DNA from: JAZDCJ01 sp036311985
Lineage (GTDB): Bacteria; Actinomycetota; Actinomycetes; Actinomycetales; Micrococcaceae
Reading direction: 5' to 3' (one strand)
Length of the DNA: 64,000 nucleotides
NCBI RefSeq assembly: GCF_036311985.1
Contig: NZ_JAZDCJ010000015.1
Below, in pieces: positions 50,984 through 60,167 of the stretch. The notes under the pieces were generated by a model. That model worked only from the letters and a program-made list of their open reading frames with translations, did no database searches and had not been told where the DNA came from. A program made the translations under genes and the position numbers. The stretch's first letter is position 1. Every line of letters begins with the position of its first letter.

Positions 50984-53200
50984 CTAGCCGACGCCGAGGT
51001 GGCCCAGCCAGAGGCGGTTGACGGAGCGCAGGTCCCAGGTCCGCGCGCGGTCGCGCATGCCCAGCGCGGCCTCGTGGTAGGACTCCGGATCCGCGCCGTA
51101 GGCGAGGATCTTCTCGGCCGCGGCCGCGGCATCGGCCACCACGAGGTCCTCGCCGAAGACGTCGGCCGAACCGGGCCGATCCCAGACGATCGGCACGGCG
51201 CCGGACGCCATGCCTTCCGCGGGCGCCAGGTGGAAGCTCTCGTCGGAACTCGGCGAGAGGACGAATCCGATCTTCCTCAGCCAGGAGCCCATGTCGGCGC
51301 CGAAGGGCTCGAACACGACGGCGTCCCGCAAGCGGGCGGACCGGCCCACGCGCTCGAAGAAGGACAGGTAGGCCTCCTGCTCGACGGCCTTGGCCCATAC
51401 GTGCGGGTATTCCCACGGGAGCCGCCCCCGGATGTGCAGGGTATAGCACGGGTCCTGGTCCAGGAGCAGTTCGAGGGCGTCCAGGGCCCGGTCCGGGCGC
51501 TTGAGGAACGGGACGATCCCCACCAGGCCGAGGCGGTGTCCGCTTCCCGGCAGCTTGGACCGGCCGAGGTCGCGGACGTCCAGGGCGTTGGGGACCACGT
51601 GGATCTTGGCGGCGTCCCATCCCGTGGCAGCCTCCACCCGGTCGACCATGAGCCGGGAGACGGTCAACAGTCCATCCACGGCGTCGAAGTCGATCTCGGA
51701 GAGCCAGGGGGCCCGGACTTCGAAGCCGTGGAGCCGCACGAGCAGCCGCTGTCCGGGCCGCTTGCGCTGCGAGTACCAGACCGCGTTCTTCCCTGCCCAC
51801 TCGCACAGCACCACGTCCGCCCAGCCGAGCAGCTCCGCGGAACGCGCCTCGTCGTGGACATGGAGCGAGGGCCACTCGTCAAAGCGCAGCTCGATGAGGG
51901 GATGCGCCTCCAGCATCTCGATGAGCTCGCCGGCGAACTTCAGGTCGTGCCCGGCGAGAAGCACCTTCAACGGCGCCGTGTGCGGCGTCGCGTCCGCCCG
52001 AGCCGGAAGCTCCGTTTCCGCCGCGGCCAGATGGCCCTCGAGACGCTCGGCGGAGGCCGAGAGGGCGTACCAGCGGACGGAGTCCTGTGCCCTGCGCCGC
52101 GCGGACCGGATCAGGCCCGCGTCCTGGGAGAGGACGCGGACGAGTTCCGCGACGTCGTCGCGGTCCAGGAACAACGGATAGTCGGCTCCGAGCAACGCCT
52201 CGTGGGCCGCCGTACGGTTGAGCAGCGGCGGCGTCCCCACGGCCGCGTACTCCAGGGCCTTGGTGGAGATCTCCAGGCTGGCATCCAGTTCCGGCGACCG
52301 CCATCCGAGGCCGATGTCCGCGCGGCGGACGTGTTCGAGCGTCTCCTCGCGGGACATGCCGCCGAGCCAGTCGACGCTGTCCAGCTCGAGACCTTCCCGC
52401 ATGGCGCCGCCCCAATGGGCGTCGCCGCGGACGCGCTGGAACTTGTCGCCGATCATCGTCACGCGGGCGTCCACGCCGTGCTCGGCCAGTGCCGGAGCGA
52501 GCGAGCACATCTCGAGGGTGCGCCACTCCTTGGCGAACTTGCCCGCATAGATCAACTCGAGGGGCCGGTCCGCTCCGCCGTCGACGCCGTCCGCGTCGAG
52601 GTCGGCGAAGAACTCGTCGGGGATCATGGGGTTCAGGATCAGCGTCTTGCCCGCCGCGGCGGGGACGTTGGCTTCGAGGTAGGCGCGGGCGTCCTCGGTC
52701 TGGGCGAACATCCGGCGGGCCCGCTCGGCGACGAAGCCGATCTCGCGCAGCGCGTAGGACGTCGCGTGCTGCAAGGGGTAGGGCAGGTCCGTGATGTAGG
52801 CCCAGAGGCGGCGGGCGAGTCCGGGCCGTTCCGCCACCTGGCGGCAGACGGCCTTGCCGCGCACGACGACGACGCTGGCGGAGACCTCCGCCGCGACCTC
52901 GGCGATGCGTTCGGCGGCGCGCTCCGGGGTCAGCTCGGGCGGCTGTCCGGACCAGATCTCGGTGACTCCCGGGCCGGGATCGTGCAGGGTGACGCCGTCG
53001 AAGGAGTGCAGTCGCTTGAGGAGGCGGTCGTTGCGCACCTTGCTCTTGAGCAGCACGTGGACGTCGGAGCGCGTCTTCGACAGCGCCTCCGCCATGGAGA
53101 TCAGCCAGATGGCCGAGCCGTCCAGGACATCGAGGACGACGTCCCCGTACAGCACGATCGTGCGCCGGCCGCGGTCGTGGTTTGGCTCGTGCGCGGTCAT
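50984..53200 (-). CDS. Tandem glycosyltransferase (two GT-B modules, GHDLKFA module C-terminal)
   Basis: A 738-residue protein. Module one (~14-385) is a GT4-like transferase with LELIYAGKFAKEWRTLEM, VTMIGDKFQRVRGDAH and STKALEYAAVGTPPLLNR. Module two (~410-738) starts VLLAGHDLKFAGELIE, then WADVVLCEWAGKNAVWYS, VVPNALDV, LGLVGIVPFLKRPDRAL and SPSSDESFHLAPAEGMASG. Two active sites suggest stepwise addition of two sugars, as for a disaccharide repeat. Its ATG overlaps the stop of the membrane protein gene upstream. Confidence 0.72.
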   Translation of the reverse strand: MTAHEPNHDRGRRTIVLYGDVVLDVLDGSAIWLISMAEALSKTRSDVHVLLKSKVRNDRLLKRLHSFDGVTLHDPGPGVTEIWSGQPPELTPERAAERIAEVAAEVSASVVVVRGKAVCRQVAERPGLARRLWAYITDLPYPLQHATSYALREIGFVAERARRMFAQTEDARAYLEANVPAAAGKTLILNPMIPDEFFADLDADGVDGGADRPLELIYAGKFAKEWRTLEMCSLAPALAEHGVDARVTMIGDKFQRVRGDAHWGGAMREGLELDSVDWLGGMSREETLEHVRRADIGLGWRSPELDASLEISTKALEYAAVGTPPLLNRTAAHEALLGADYPLFLDRDDVAELVRVLSQDAGLIRSARRRAQDSVRWYALSASAERLEGHLAAAETELPARADATPHTAPLKVLLAGHDLKFAGELIEMLEAHPLIELRFDEWPSLHVHDEARSAELLGWADVVLCEWAGKNAVWYSQRKRPGQRLLVRLHGFEVRAPWLSEIDFDAVDGLLTVSRLMVDRVEAATGWDAAKIHVVPNALDVRDLGRSKLPGSGHRLGLVGIVPFLKRPDRALDALELLLDQDPCYTLHIRGRLPWEYPHVWAKAVEQEAYLSFFERVGRSARLRDAVVFEPFGADMGSWLRKIGFVLSPSSDESFHLAPAEGMASGAVPIVWDRPGSADVFGEDLVVADAAAAAEKILAYGADPESYHEAALGMRDRARTWDLRSVNRLWLGHLGVG

Positions 53201-54153
53201 CGGCTGACCCCTTCCGATCGCTGGACCGCCTGGGAGGCGGCATGGGATTCGAGCGCCTCCAAGAGGGGAAGGGACGGGGCAGCGGCCCCGTCCGTCCCCG
53301 GAACGGCCGCCGGCGGTGCGTCGGGCTGGACAACGTGCGTGGCCACCCCGCGCAGGGTGGTGGAGGAGAGCTCGAGCGTGTCCGAGGCGACGACGTAGAA
53401 GCCGATGCCCCGCTCGCGCGATTCCCTGGCCACCTCGAAGATCTCACGCAGCAGGCCGGTGCCGCCGGCCTGCAGGGCCGAGTACCAGGCGCCCGCCCGG
53501 AGCGCATCCTCTTCGACCACGACGGCCGTCGGCTGGCTGGCCTCGAGCTCTGCCAGCGACAGGCCGGGCCTCAGGGCGGACACGGAGAAGTCCCCGTTGA
53601 GCCGCGCAGCGAGGCGGGGGGTTGCGATCGCCGCGATCCTGCGGCCGGACCCGTTCTCCGGGGCCGCGCCTCCGGGGGCGGCGACCGTACCGCGGGTGGC
53701 CGCATAGAGGCGGAAGGGACGCAGCGGGTCGCTGTCGACGGCCGCGGCCTGGCGTCCCTTGGCGGACGGGTTGACGACGTCGAGCTCGACCCGGCCGATG
53801 GCCTGGAGCCTCGACGCGGCGGAATGGGCGTCGATCCGCTGTCCGTCCTGTGGCGGTGCCGCGGCGGCGTGCCCGGTGGTCTTGATGCCGTCCCTCAGCT
53901 GACGGTCGACGCGCGCGAGTCGAAGGGCGGTCTTCGTGGTCTTCACCCCGAGCACCAGTCCGGCACCGCCCAGGAGCAGGGTACCCGCGGCTCCGAGCCA
54001 CCATCCCAGGATCAGCAGTTGGACCACGATCAGGGCGGTACCGAGGAGCACCGCCGCCGAGACGGCCAGGCCGACCTGGTTGGAGCCGCCCAGGAGTCCC
54101 CGTCGGAGGGCTCGGACGATCCGGCGAGGGAGCCCCCGGAAGTTGCTCGGCAC
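53197..54153 (-). CDS. Hypothetical membrane protein of the polysaccharide locus
   Basis: A 318-residue protein I do not recognise. A basic N-terminus (RGLPRRIVRALRRG) is followed by two adjacent membrane helices at ~27-49 and ~51-69, then a ~250-residue soluble part with a conserved-looking segment FRLYAATRGTVAAP and RIAAIATPRLAARL and a C-terminal EIFEVARESRERGIGFYVVASDTLELSS. It is coupled to the tandem glycosyltransferase by ATGA. It could anchor that enzyme at the membrane; this is an inference from overlap and topology only. Confidence 0.55.
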   Translation of the reverse strand: MPSNFRGLPRRIVRALRRGLLGGSNQVGLAVSAAVLLGTALIVVQLLILGWWLGAAGTLLLGGAGLVLGVKTTKTALRLARVDRQLRDGIKTTGHAAAAPPQDGQRIDAHSAASRLQAIGRVELDVVNPSAKGRQAAAVDSDPLRPFRLYAATRGTVAAPGGAAPENGSGRRIAAIATPRLAARLNGDFSVSALRPGLSLAELEASQPTAVVVEEDALRAGAWYSALQAGGTGLLREIFEVARESRERGIGFYVVASDTLELSSTTLRGVATHVVQPDAPPAAVPGTDGAAAPSLPLLEALESHAASQAVQRSEGVSR

Positions 54154-54187
54154 GCGGCGGTTCCTTTCCTTGGCTTGACTTGGGGTT

Positions 54188-54220
54188 CGGCGCCCGGTCG
54201 GCAGGGACGGCCGGGCGCCG
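54188..54220 (-). terminator. Hairpin after the wecC-like gene
   Basis: A 10-bp stem (CGGCGCCCGG at 54188-54197 with CCGGGCGCCG at 54211-54220) lies in the gap between the wecC stop and the membrane protein gene on the minus strand. There is no T run, so termination may be partial. Confidence 0.45.
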
Positions 54221-54234
54221 TCGACGGCGTCGGG

Positions 54235-55467
54235 CTAGCGCCAGACGCCGCGGGTGTCGATGACCTTCTTGCCGTCCAGCAGCTGGCGGTCCACGGCCTT
54301 GAAGTCGTCGTGGTCGACGAGCAGCAGGACGATGTCGGCCTGCTCCAGGGCGCTCGCGGTCGGCTCGAGGCGGACGTTGTCGAGGCCTTCGAGGCTGCGG
54401 GGCAGGGCCTCGATGTGCGGCTCGACGGCCAGGATGGAGGCCCCGGGCAGCGCCGCGGAGAGTTCCTGGGTGATGTGGATGGCCGGGGACTCCCGCAGAT
54501 CGTCGATGTTGGCCTTGAAGGCCAGCCCCAGCGCGGCGATGACCGGGGATTCCCCGGACTCGGCGGCGGCCGCACGGACCTGGTCGACGACCCAGGCGGG
54601 CTTGGCGTCGTTGGTCTCACGGGCTTGGCGGATGATCTGCGCCTCGTCCTTGGCCGCGTCGACGATGAACCAGGGATCGACGGCGATGCAGTGGCCGCCG
54701 ACTCCGGGTCCCGGCTGCAGGATGTTCACGCGGGGATGGTGGTTCGCCAGCTCGATGAGTTCCCAGACGTTGATGCCGAGCTTGTCGGAGATCACGGACA
54801 ACTCGTTGGCGAACGCGATGTTGACGTCGCGGTAGGAGTTCTCGACGAGCTTCGCCATCTCGGCGGTGACATCGTCGGTGACGAGGATCTCGCCCTCGCA
54901 GAAGGTCGCGTACAGTTCCTTGGCCAGCCGTGCGGCCTCCGGGGTCATGCCGCCGACGATCCGGTCGTTGGTGACGAGCTCGATCATCACACGGCCGGGA
55001 AGCACGCGTTCCGGGCAGTGCGCGACGTTGAGGCTGTCGAGGCTGAGGTCGGGGCGTGCGGCGAGGATGCGTTCGGCCATGTGGCGCGTCGCCCCCGGCG
55101 GGGAGGTCGATTCGAGGATGACCAGCTCGCCGCCCTTGAGCTTCGGGGCGATGCCATCGGCCGCCGCCTCGATGTAGGACAGGTCGGCGCTCTTGTCGGC
55201 GTTGAACGGCGTCGGGACGGCCACGATGTAGGCATCGGCTTCGGGGGTCTCGAGTGACGCGCTGAGGGCGCCACGCGCGACGGCGCCGGAGACGTAGGCC
55301 CCCAGATCGGGCTCGACGAACGGCACCTCGCCACGGTTCACGGCGTCGACGGTGCGCTGGCTGACATCCACGCCCTGGACGGTCGATCCGTTGGCGGCCA
55401 GGATCGCTGCGGTCGGGAGTCCGATGTATCCCAGGCCGATAACGGCGACGTTCTTGATGGTTGTCAT
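54235..55467 (-). CDS. wecC: UDP-N-acetyl-D-mannosamine dehydrogenase
   Basis: A 410-residue enzyme that oxidises UDP-ManNAc to UDP-ManNAcA. The Rossmann start is NVAVIGLGYIGLPTAAILA, followed by VPTPFN, ENSYRDVNIAFANELS, and the catalytic Cys in PGVGGHCIAVDPWF, the WecC-type sequence. C-terminal ALGLAFKANIDDLRESPA is complete. It differs clearly from the WbpA-like enzyme at 42261-43565. The ATG follows AAGAACCGAGG. The 140 bases upstream, to the next gene, hold only an imperfect hairpin (55535-55556). Confidence 0.88.
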   Translation of the reverse strand: MTTIKNVAVIGLGYIGLPTAAILAANGSTVQGVDVSQRTVDAVNRGEVPFVEPDLGAYVSGAVARGALSASLETPEADAYIVAVPTPFNADKSADLSYIEAAADGIAPKLKGGELVILESTSPPGATRHMAERILAARPDLSLDSLNVAHCPERVLPGRVMIELVTNDRIVGGMTPEAARLAKELYATFCEGEILVTDDVTAEMAKLVENSYRDVNIAFANELSVISDKLGINVWELIELANHHPRVNILQPGPGVGGHCIAVDPWFIVDAAKDEAQIIRQARETNDAKPAWVVDQVRAAAAESGESPVIAALGLAFKANIDDLRESPAIHITQELSAALPGASILAVEPHIEALPRSLEGLDNVRLEPTASALEQADIVLLLVDHDDFKAVDRQLLDGKKVIDTRGVWR

Positions 55468-55607
55468 CCTCGGTTCTTTCCGTGAGTCCAATAGTGTGCC
55501 GACGCGCATCCGACGGTGGAGTACCCACTCGTCGGGCGTCTCCGAGGGGACACGCCAAAGAACGGCTCCCCCGGTGAGGCCAGCCATCAGTATAGCGAGG
55601 GCGTGGA

Positions 55608-57437
55608 CTAGCCGCGGGCGCCGCGCGGGCCGGGATCCGATCCCGTGTCCCCCGCCACACCGGCGCCAAGCCCCCGGTAGACCGCCGAGTACTTCTGGGC
55701 ATTGGCGGCCCACGTGCGCTCCTCGAGGACCCACGCGCGGCCGGCCGCACCGAGCTTCTCGCACAGCTCCGGATCGCGCAGGAGACGGTCGATGGCGTCG
55801 GCGAGCCGCTCGGGAGATTCCGCGGGGGCGAGGAATCCGGTCTTCGCATGGTGCACGAGCTCCGCCAGCGCATCGAGGTCGCTCGCGACCACGGGCCGGC
55901 ACGAGGCCGAGGCCTCGACGGGCTTGAGCGGTGTGACGCGGCGCGTCACCTCCTGGTCCTTGCGGGGCACGACGAAGACATCGAGGGCCTGGTGGTAGAC
56001 GGAGGCCTGCTCGCGCGCAACGCGGCCCGTGAAGAGGCACCGCCCGGCGACGCCGAGCTCCTGGGCCAGCAGCCGCAGCCCGGGGAGCGAGACGCCGTCC
56101 CCGACGACGAGCAGCCTGAGGTCCGGGTGCTCGTCCGTCAGCAGTGCAAAGGCGCGGACGAGATCGTCGAGCCCCTCGTAGGGGACGACGCTCGTGACCG
56201 TGCCGATGTAGGACAAGGAGGGGTCGAGCCCGAGGGCCTTCCTGGCCTCGGTGGCCGGTCCGGGAGCGGCCAGGAAGGCCTCGCCCACGGCGTTGGGGCA
56301 GATCGTGATCCGTGACGGGTCCACGCCCTGGTCCACGAGCTCGCGACGCATGGCGGCGCCGAGCGTGATGACGGCGTCGGCCGCGCCCGCCGCCTCCGCC
56401 TCGCGGTCCCTGAAGAGCCGGTACCGTTCGGAGTCCCTGGCCTCGTCGGGGCGCGTGGAGGCCCACGTGTCGGCGAGCTGTCCGCGGACTTCGTAGACCC
56501 AGGGAATGCCGTAGGCATCGGCCACGGAACGAACGACTGCTGCGTTGACGAAGTGCGTCGTCGTGTGGAGCACGGCGGGCCTGAACTCCTCGACGATCGA
56601 GGCGAGGAGCCGGGCCTGCTGCGCCTGTCGCCCGACCAGGTCCCCGGCGATGCGCGTGGGGAGGAGGCGTCGGTACCGGATGCCGTCGACGACGTCCTCG
56701 TTGCGCGCCAGGGGCTTGCCGACCTCGACCGGGTATCCGAGGCGGGTCACGGCCAGGACGTCCCAGCCGTCGTGGCGCAGCGACGCCAGCACGGACTGGG
56801 TGCGCTGCGCGTATCCGCTCCCCGTGTGGGGCAGCGAGTTGGTCACGAGATGCAGGGCACGCCCCGGGACGGCCCGGTAGCCCGGGCGCGCCGCGAGCCG
56901 CGGCGCCTGGCCCCGGAAGGTCGCGAGTTCCCCCTGCATGGTCCGACGCAGGCGGTGGTGCCCGCCGGGCAGGCCTTCGAGCACGCGGACGGCGGCGCTC
57001 ATGTCGCCGTCGTGCCAGGCCAGCCGTGCTCTCGCCCCGGCCGCTGCGGAGTCGAGCGGAGGCAGGGCGGCGAGGAGCCGGCCGGCCAGGGCGGAATCGC
57101 CGATGGCCGTCGCGACGTCCGCAAGGTGGACCGTCCGGCGTCGGCCGGTGCCCCGCGACGCCACGCGTGAGAGGTCGCGCCGGACCGATTCGGTGTCGCC
57201 GAGAACCGCGCGGAACACGGCTCCTGCCACCGAGTCGTCGCGGGTCAGGAGCCTGGCGCCGAGGCCGGCGGCCGCCAGTACGGGCCGGGTGTTGAAGCGC
57301 CGCGCCGTTTGCAGCAAGAGCACGATCGGGTCGTCGTTGACGTGGTCGCGCACCACGCCCCAGGTGATCGCGGCGTTCTTCAGCAGGCGTCCGATCGGCG
57401 CACGGCCGCCCGATGCGCTCGTTGCGGTCCTACCCAT
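55608..57437 (-). CDS. Glycosyltransferase GT4 with N-terminal helical domain
   Basis: A 609-residue protein. Residues ~1-190 are helical and Ala/Arg/Leu-rich, perhaps a TPR-like scaffold. The transferase starts near 193 (GRALHLVTNSLPHTGSGYAQRTQSVL) and has YIGTVTSVVPYEGLDDLVRAF, LLVVGDGVSLPGLRLLA, CLFTGRVAREQASVYHQALDVFVVPR and PLKPVEASASCRPVVASD, the canonical GT4 donor site. GGGGGAA precedes the ATG. Its start overlaps the next glycosyltransferase gene upstream by eight bases. Confidence 0.8.
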   Translation of the reverse strand: MGRTATSASGGRAPIGRLLKNAAITWGVVRDHVNDDPIVLLLQTARRFNTRPVLAAAGLGARLLTRDDSVAGAVFRAVLGDTESVRRDLSRVASRGTGRRRTVHLADVATAIGDSALAGRLLAALPPLDSAAAGARARLAWHDGDMSAAVRVLEGLPGGHHRLRRTMQGELATFRGQAPRLAARPGYRAVPGRALHLVTNSLPHTGSGYAQRTQSVLASLRHDGWDVLAVTRLGYPVEVGKPLARNEDVVDGIRYRRLLPTRIAGDLVGRQAQQARLLASIVEEFRPAVLHTTTHFVNAAVVRSVADAYGIPWVYEVRGQLADTWASTRPDEARDSERYRLFRDREAEAAGAADAVITLGAAMRRELVDQGVDPSRITICPNAVGEAFLAAPGPATEARKALGLDPSLSYIGTVTSVVPYEGLDDLVRAFALLTDEHPDLRLLVVGDGVSLPGLRLLAQELGVAGRCLFTGRVAREQASVYHQALDVFVVPRKDQEVTRRVTPLKPVEASASCRPVVASDLDALAELVHHAKTGFLAPAESPERLADAIDRLLRDPELCEKLGAAGRAWVLEERTWAANAQKYSAVYRGLGAGVAGDTGSDPGPRGARG

Positions 57438-58683
57438 GGCGTGGTTCCCCCTTTCGACGCACCCCGTGCGTCCTCACCGCAGGGCCTTCGGCCGTCCTCC
57501 CGAACCGCTCGGCGATCAGGTCCATGTACCGACGTGAGAGCCGGCCGTAGTCGCCGTGCTGCCGGACCCAGTCACGGCCCAGGCCGTCTCGTTGCAGGCG
57601 CCCACGGTCCCGGGCCGCCTCCCTCCAGAACGCGGCGATCGCCGTGGGATCGGCCGGCAGGACATCGGCCGCACCGGACTCCGTCAGGATCCGCGCCGCT
57701 TCGCCGCGGACGATGCCCGTGATGTGCCGGCCGACGGCCAGGAGCTCATAGGTCTTGGAGGGAACGGTCCAATCGAAGCTCGGCCAGTCGTCGCGCAGGC
57801 TGATGACGCACGTGTCCGCCCAGGCGTAGTGGGCGGTCGTCTCCTCACCGTGCGAGGGCGGAAGGAACTCGATGGACGCTCCGACGCCGCGGGCGTGCTC
57901 TTCGAGCTCCATCCGCCGGGTTCCCGTCCCCACGAACCGGACCTTCACGTCCTCGCCGGCCAGACGGGCCGCGTCGATGATGGTTTCCAGCCCCTGGCTC
58001 TCGCCGTGGTTGCCCAGGTAGAGCACGTGCAGTTGCCGTTCGGGCGGCGCGGAGGGGACGCCGTGGGGCAAGGTACCGAGGCTGATGCCATTGTTGACGG
58101 TGACCACGTCACGGCATCCACGCTGCCGCAACAGCTCCGCGAAACCCCGGGTGACCGTGACGACCAGGTCAGCCTTGCGCTGGACACCGGCCACGATCCG
58201 TTCCATGAGTCCCGGGCGCGCACCGGAAACCAGGTCCGCGTCGCGCGCCAGATCGGGCCAGGCGTCACGCATTTCGACGACGAGAGGGCGGCGCCGCAAT
58301 CGGGAGACGGCGTAGCCAGCCGCGATGTTCGGAAGGGCCGGAACCGTGACCACGACGACGTCGGGGCGCGGACCCAGGAGGGCCGCCGGCACCATGAAGA
58401 CGGCACCCATGAGGTGGCTGAACAGCTTGCTGGCCCGTGATTCGCTGTGCTTCAGGAGCGGCACGCGGCGGATCCACTCGCCGTGGCGGCCGTGACCGGC
58501 GGTCCAGGCCCGGCCCCGCTCGCCACGGGACGTGTGCGGGGCGCAACGGTCCGGGTGGGCGGTGGGGACGACGACGTCGACGTCCCAGCCCTCCCGGCGG
58601 AACGCGCCGATGAAGGCGGCCCACCGCCGTTGCGGAGGAGTCGACTCCGGGTCGTAGGAATGCGTCAAGAGCAGCACGCGCAC
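57430..58683 (-). CDS. Glycosyltransferase GT4 (WbuB-like)
   Basis: A 417-residue protein similar to WbuB-type enzymes of O-antigen and capsule loci. VRVLLLTHSYDPESTPPQ at the start, VVVTVPALPNIAAGYAVSRL and VEMRDAWPDLARDADLV in the acceptor domain, and VLYLGNHGESQGLETIIDAARL and WTVPSKTYELLAVGRHITG in the donor domain are characteristic. I chose the GTG at 58683, five bases after the LCP gene, because it gives this conserved N-terminus. It may add the second sugar to a lipid-linked primer; no primer transferase is in the window. Confidence 0.78.
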   Translation of the reverse strand: MRVLLLTHSYDPESTPPQRRWAAFIGAFRREGWDVDVVVPTAHPDRCAPHTSRGERGRAWTAGHGRHGEWIRRVPLLKHSESRASKLFSHLMGAVFMVPAALLGPRPDVVVVTVPALPNIAAGYAVSRLRRRPLVVEMRDAWPDLARDADLVSGARPGLMERIVAGVQRKADLVVTVTRGFAELLRQRGCRDVVTVNNGISLGTLPHGVPSAPPERQLHVLYLGNHGESQGLETIIDAARLAGEDVKVRFVGTGTRRMELEEHARGVGASIEFLPPSHGEETTAHYAWADTCVISLRDDWPSFDWTVPSKTYELLAVGRHITGIVRGEAARILTESGAADVLPADPTAIAAFWREAARDRGRLQRDGLGRDWVRQHGDYGRLSRRYMDLIAERFGRTAEGPAVRTHGVRRKGEPRHG

Positions 58684-58688
58684 GGGGC

Positions 58689-59816
58689 TCAACCGCCCGA
58701 TCCGGTGTCCGGCGTTCCCGTCGGGGCGCTGCTTGTCCCACCCGTGCCGGTGGTGTCCGTGATCGATCCGCCGAAGGCGTCGGTTCCATGGCCCGAGGCC
58801 AGGAAGTCGGCGAGGGTGTCGGAGCGCAGGGCCGTGCGCAGCTCCTCGAGAACGGCGTCGTCGCGCGTGATGATGTCCGCTCCCCCAGGCCCGGTGGCAG
58901 GTGGTCCCGTCGGAATCGTAAACATCGTGACGTCGCTTGCGCGGACGTCGCGCAGCTGGAAGGCCAGCCCGGCGACCGTGGCGGCGTCCAGGGTGTCGTC
59001 GACGCTGAGGAAGCCCGAGAACTCGGAAACGACGTCCTGGATGCGGGCCGGGTTCCCCAGGGTCTCCGCGTTGAGGAAGCGCTCCAGGACGCCCTTGACG
59101 AAGCGCTGCTGGTTCTGCACGCGGTGGAAGTCGCCGTCGGCGAAGGACTTCCGCTCGCGCACGTAGCGCAGCGCGGCGGTCCCCTCGAGCGTGATCTCGC
59201 CGGCTTCGAAGCACGACGGATTGACCTGGCCCGCGCAGAAGGGAACCGGGTTGTCCACCGTCACGCCGTCGAGCGCCTCCGTCAGCGCGCCGAATCCCTC
59301 GAAGTCGATCGAGACGATGTTGTCGATCTTGGTGTCGAGCAGTTGCTCCATGGTCTCGATCATGAGGGGGTATCCCCCGAGGCTGAGCGCGGCGTTGATC
59401 TTGCGCTCCCCGTGCCCGGGAACCTCGACCCAGAGATCGCGCACGATCGACATGACGTAGACGTTCCGCCGGTCCTCCGGCAGGTGGACGAGCATCATCG
59501 TGTCGGAGCGTTCCCCGGCCTCGCCCTTGTTCTCCTCCGTGTCGAGCCCGTCACCGCGGCTGTCGGATCCGAGGAGCAGGATGTTCCGGGAGCCGTCGTC
59601 GACGTCCTTGTCGGGGCGTTCACTGGGAAAGGCCGAGGCGATCGTGTTGCTCCGGGAGTTGAACGTCCCGGCGAGGTTGGCCACGTAGCTCCCGACGACG
59701 ACAACGGCGCCGAGCACCAGGACGAGGGCCGCGGCGATCGCGATGCGTCCCCGGCGGCGCTTGGGCTGGGCACGGTGGCGCGGCTGGTAGCCGGGCTGGC
59801 GCCGGGTTCGTGGCAA
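58689..59816 (-). CDS. LytR-CpsA-Psr family glycopolymer ligase
   Basis: A 375-residue membrane-anchored enzyme that transfers wall polymers from lipid carrier to peptidoglycan outside the cell. A basic tail and a helix at ~24-46 (RIAIAAALVLVLGAVVVVGS) are followed by the LCP domain: NILLLGSDSRGD, RSDTMMLVHL, SIVRDLWVEVPGHGERKINAAL and GAL-type GFGALTEALDGVTVDNPV, all with the acidic and arginine residues expected. The C-terminus is Gly/Thr/Ser-rich. The start is a TTG at 59816, chosen because GAGGAG lies six bases before it. It is the first gene of the minus-strand run with the two glycosyltransferases, the logical attachment step for this locus. Confidence 0.9.
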   Translation of the reverse strand: MPRTRRQPGYQPRHRAQPKRRRGRIAIAAALVLVLGAVVVVGSYVANLAGTFNSRSNTIASAFPSERPDKDVDDGSRNILLLGSDSRGDGLDTEENKGEAGERSDTMMLVHLPEDRRNVYVMSIVRDLWVEVPGHGERKINAALSLGGYPLMIETMEQLLDTKIDNIVSIDFEGFGALTEALDGVTVDNPVPFCAGQVNPSCFEAGEITLEGTAALRYVRERKSFADGDFHRVQNQQRFVKGVLERFLNAETLGNPARIQDVVSEFSGFLSVDDTLDAATVAGLAFQLRDVRASDVTMFTIPTGPPATGPGGADIITRDDAVLEELRTALRSDTLADFLASGHGTDAFGGSITDTTGTGGTSSAPTGTPDTGSGG

Positions 59817-59949
59817 GTGGGCTCCTCGCAGTGCAGGAAACAAATCCCCACAACTGTAGTCCGGATTTCTGTGAGATTGCTGCAGGCCCGTGCCCGGGAC
59901 GGGCGCCGGCCACGCGCCGATCCTCTCTCCAGCCCGGGCCGTCGAGAGG

Positions 59950-60140
59950 CTGCACTCCTCCGCGAGGCTCCCCGCACGGAGGCGGCCGATGTCGCTACCC
60001 AGCGGGTCGACGGCCTCGACCACCTGGTCGAGCACACCGAGGGCGCGCAGCACCTGCGCGACGTTGCCGAAGCCCACGCCAAGTTCTCCGGACTCGATCT
60101 TGCGCAGAGTGTCGCGGGCAGGGCAGCCCATCGCTGCTTC
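59950..60140 (-). pseudogene. Relic of an XRE-family (HipB-like) regulator
   Basis: On the minus strand the frame reads RDTLRKIESGELGVGFGN and then VAQVLRALGVLDQVVEAVDP and LGSDIGRLRAGSLAEE, a clear match to the C-terminal half of HTH regulators that go with HipA-type or other toxins. The N-terminal half with the first helices of the HTH is missing: sequence before MGCPARD belongs to the promoter region of the Phd gene. No start or ribosome site is present, so I call it a remnant. Confidence 0.65.
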
Positions 60141-60167
60141 GGATGACCTCGCGCCGGAAGCATCGAG

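Noticed and set aside
50999..53398. A 799-codon open frame antisense to the 738-residue glycosyltransferase, and similar very long frames elsewhere (28013-30229, 40618-42447, 7098-8822 region, 141-1529)
   Set aside because: They are mirror frames of real genes caused by GC-rich third codon positions. Their translations are low-complexity (Arg, Gly, Val, Asp, Gln rich), lack family motifs and cover well-recognised genes on the other strand.
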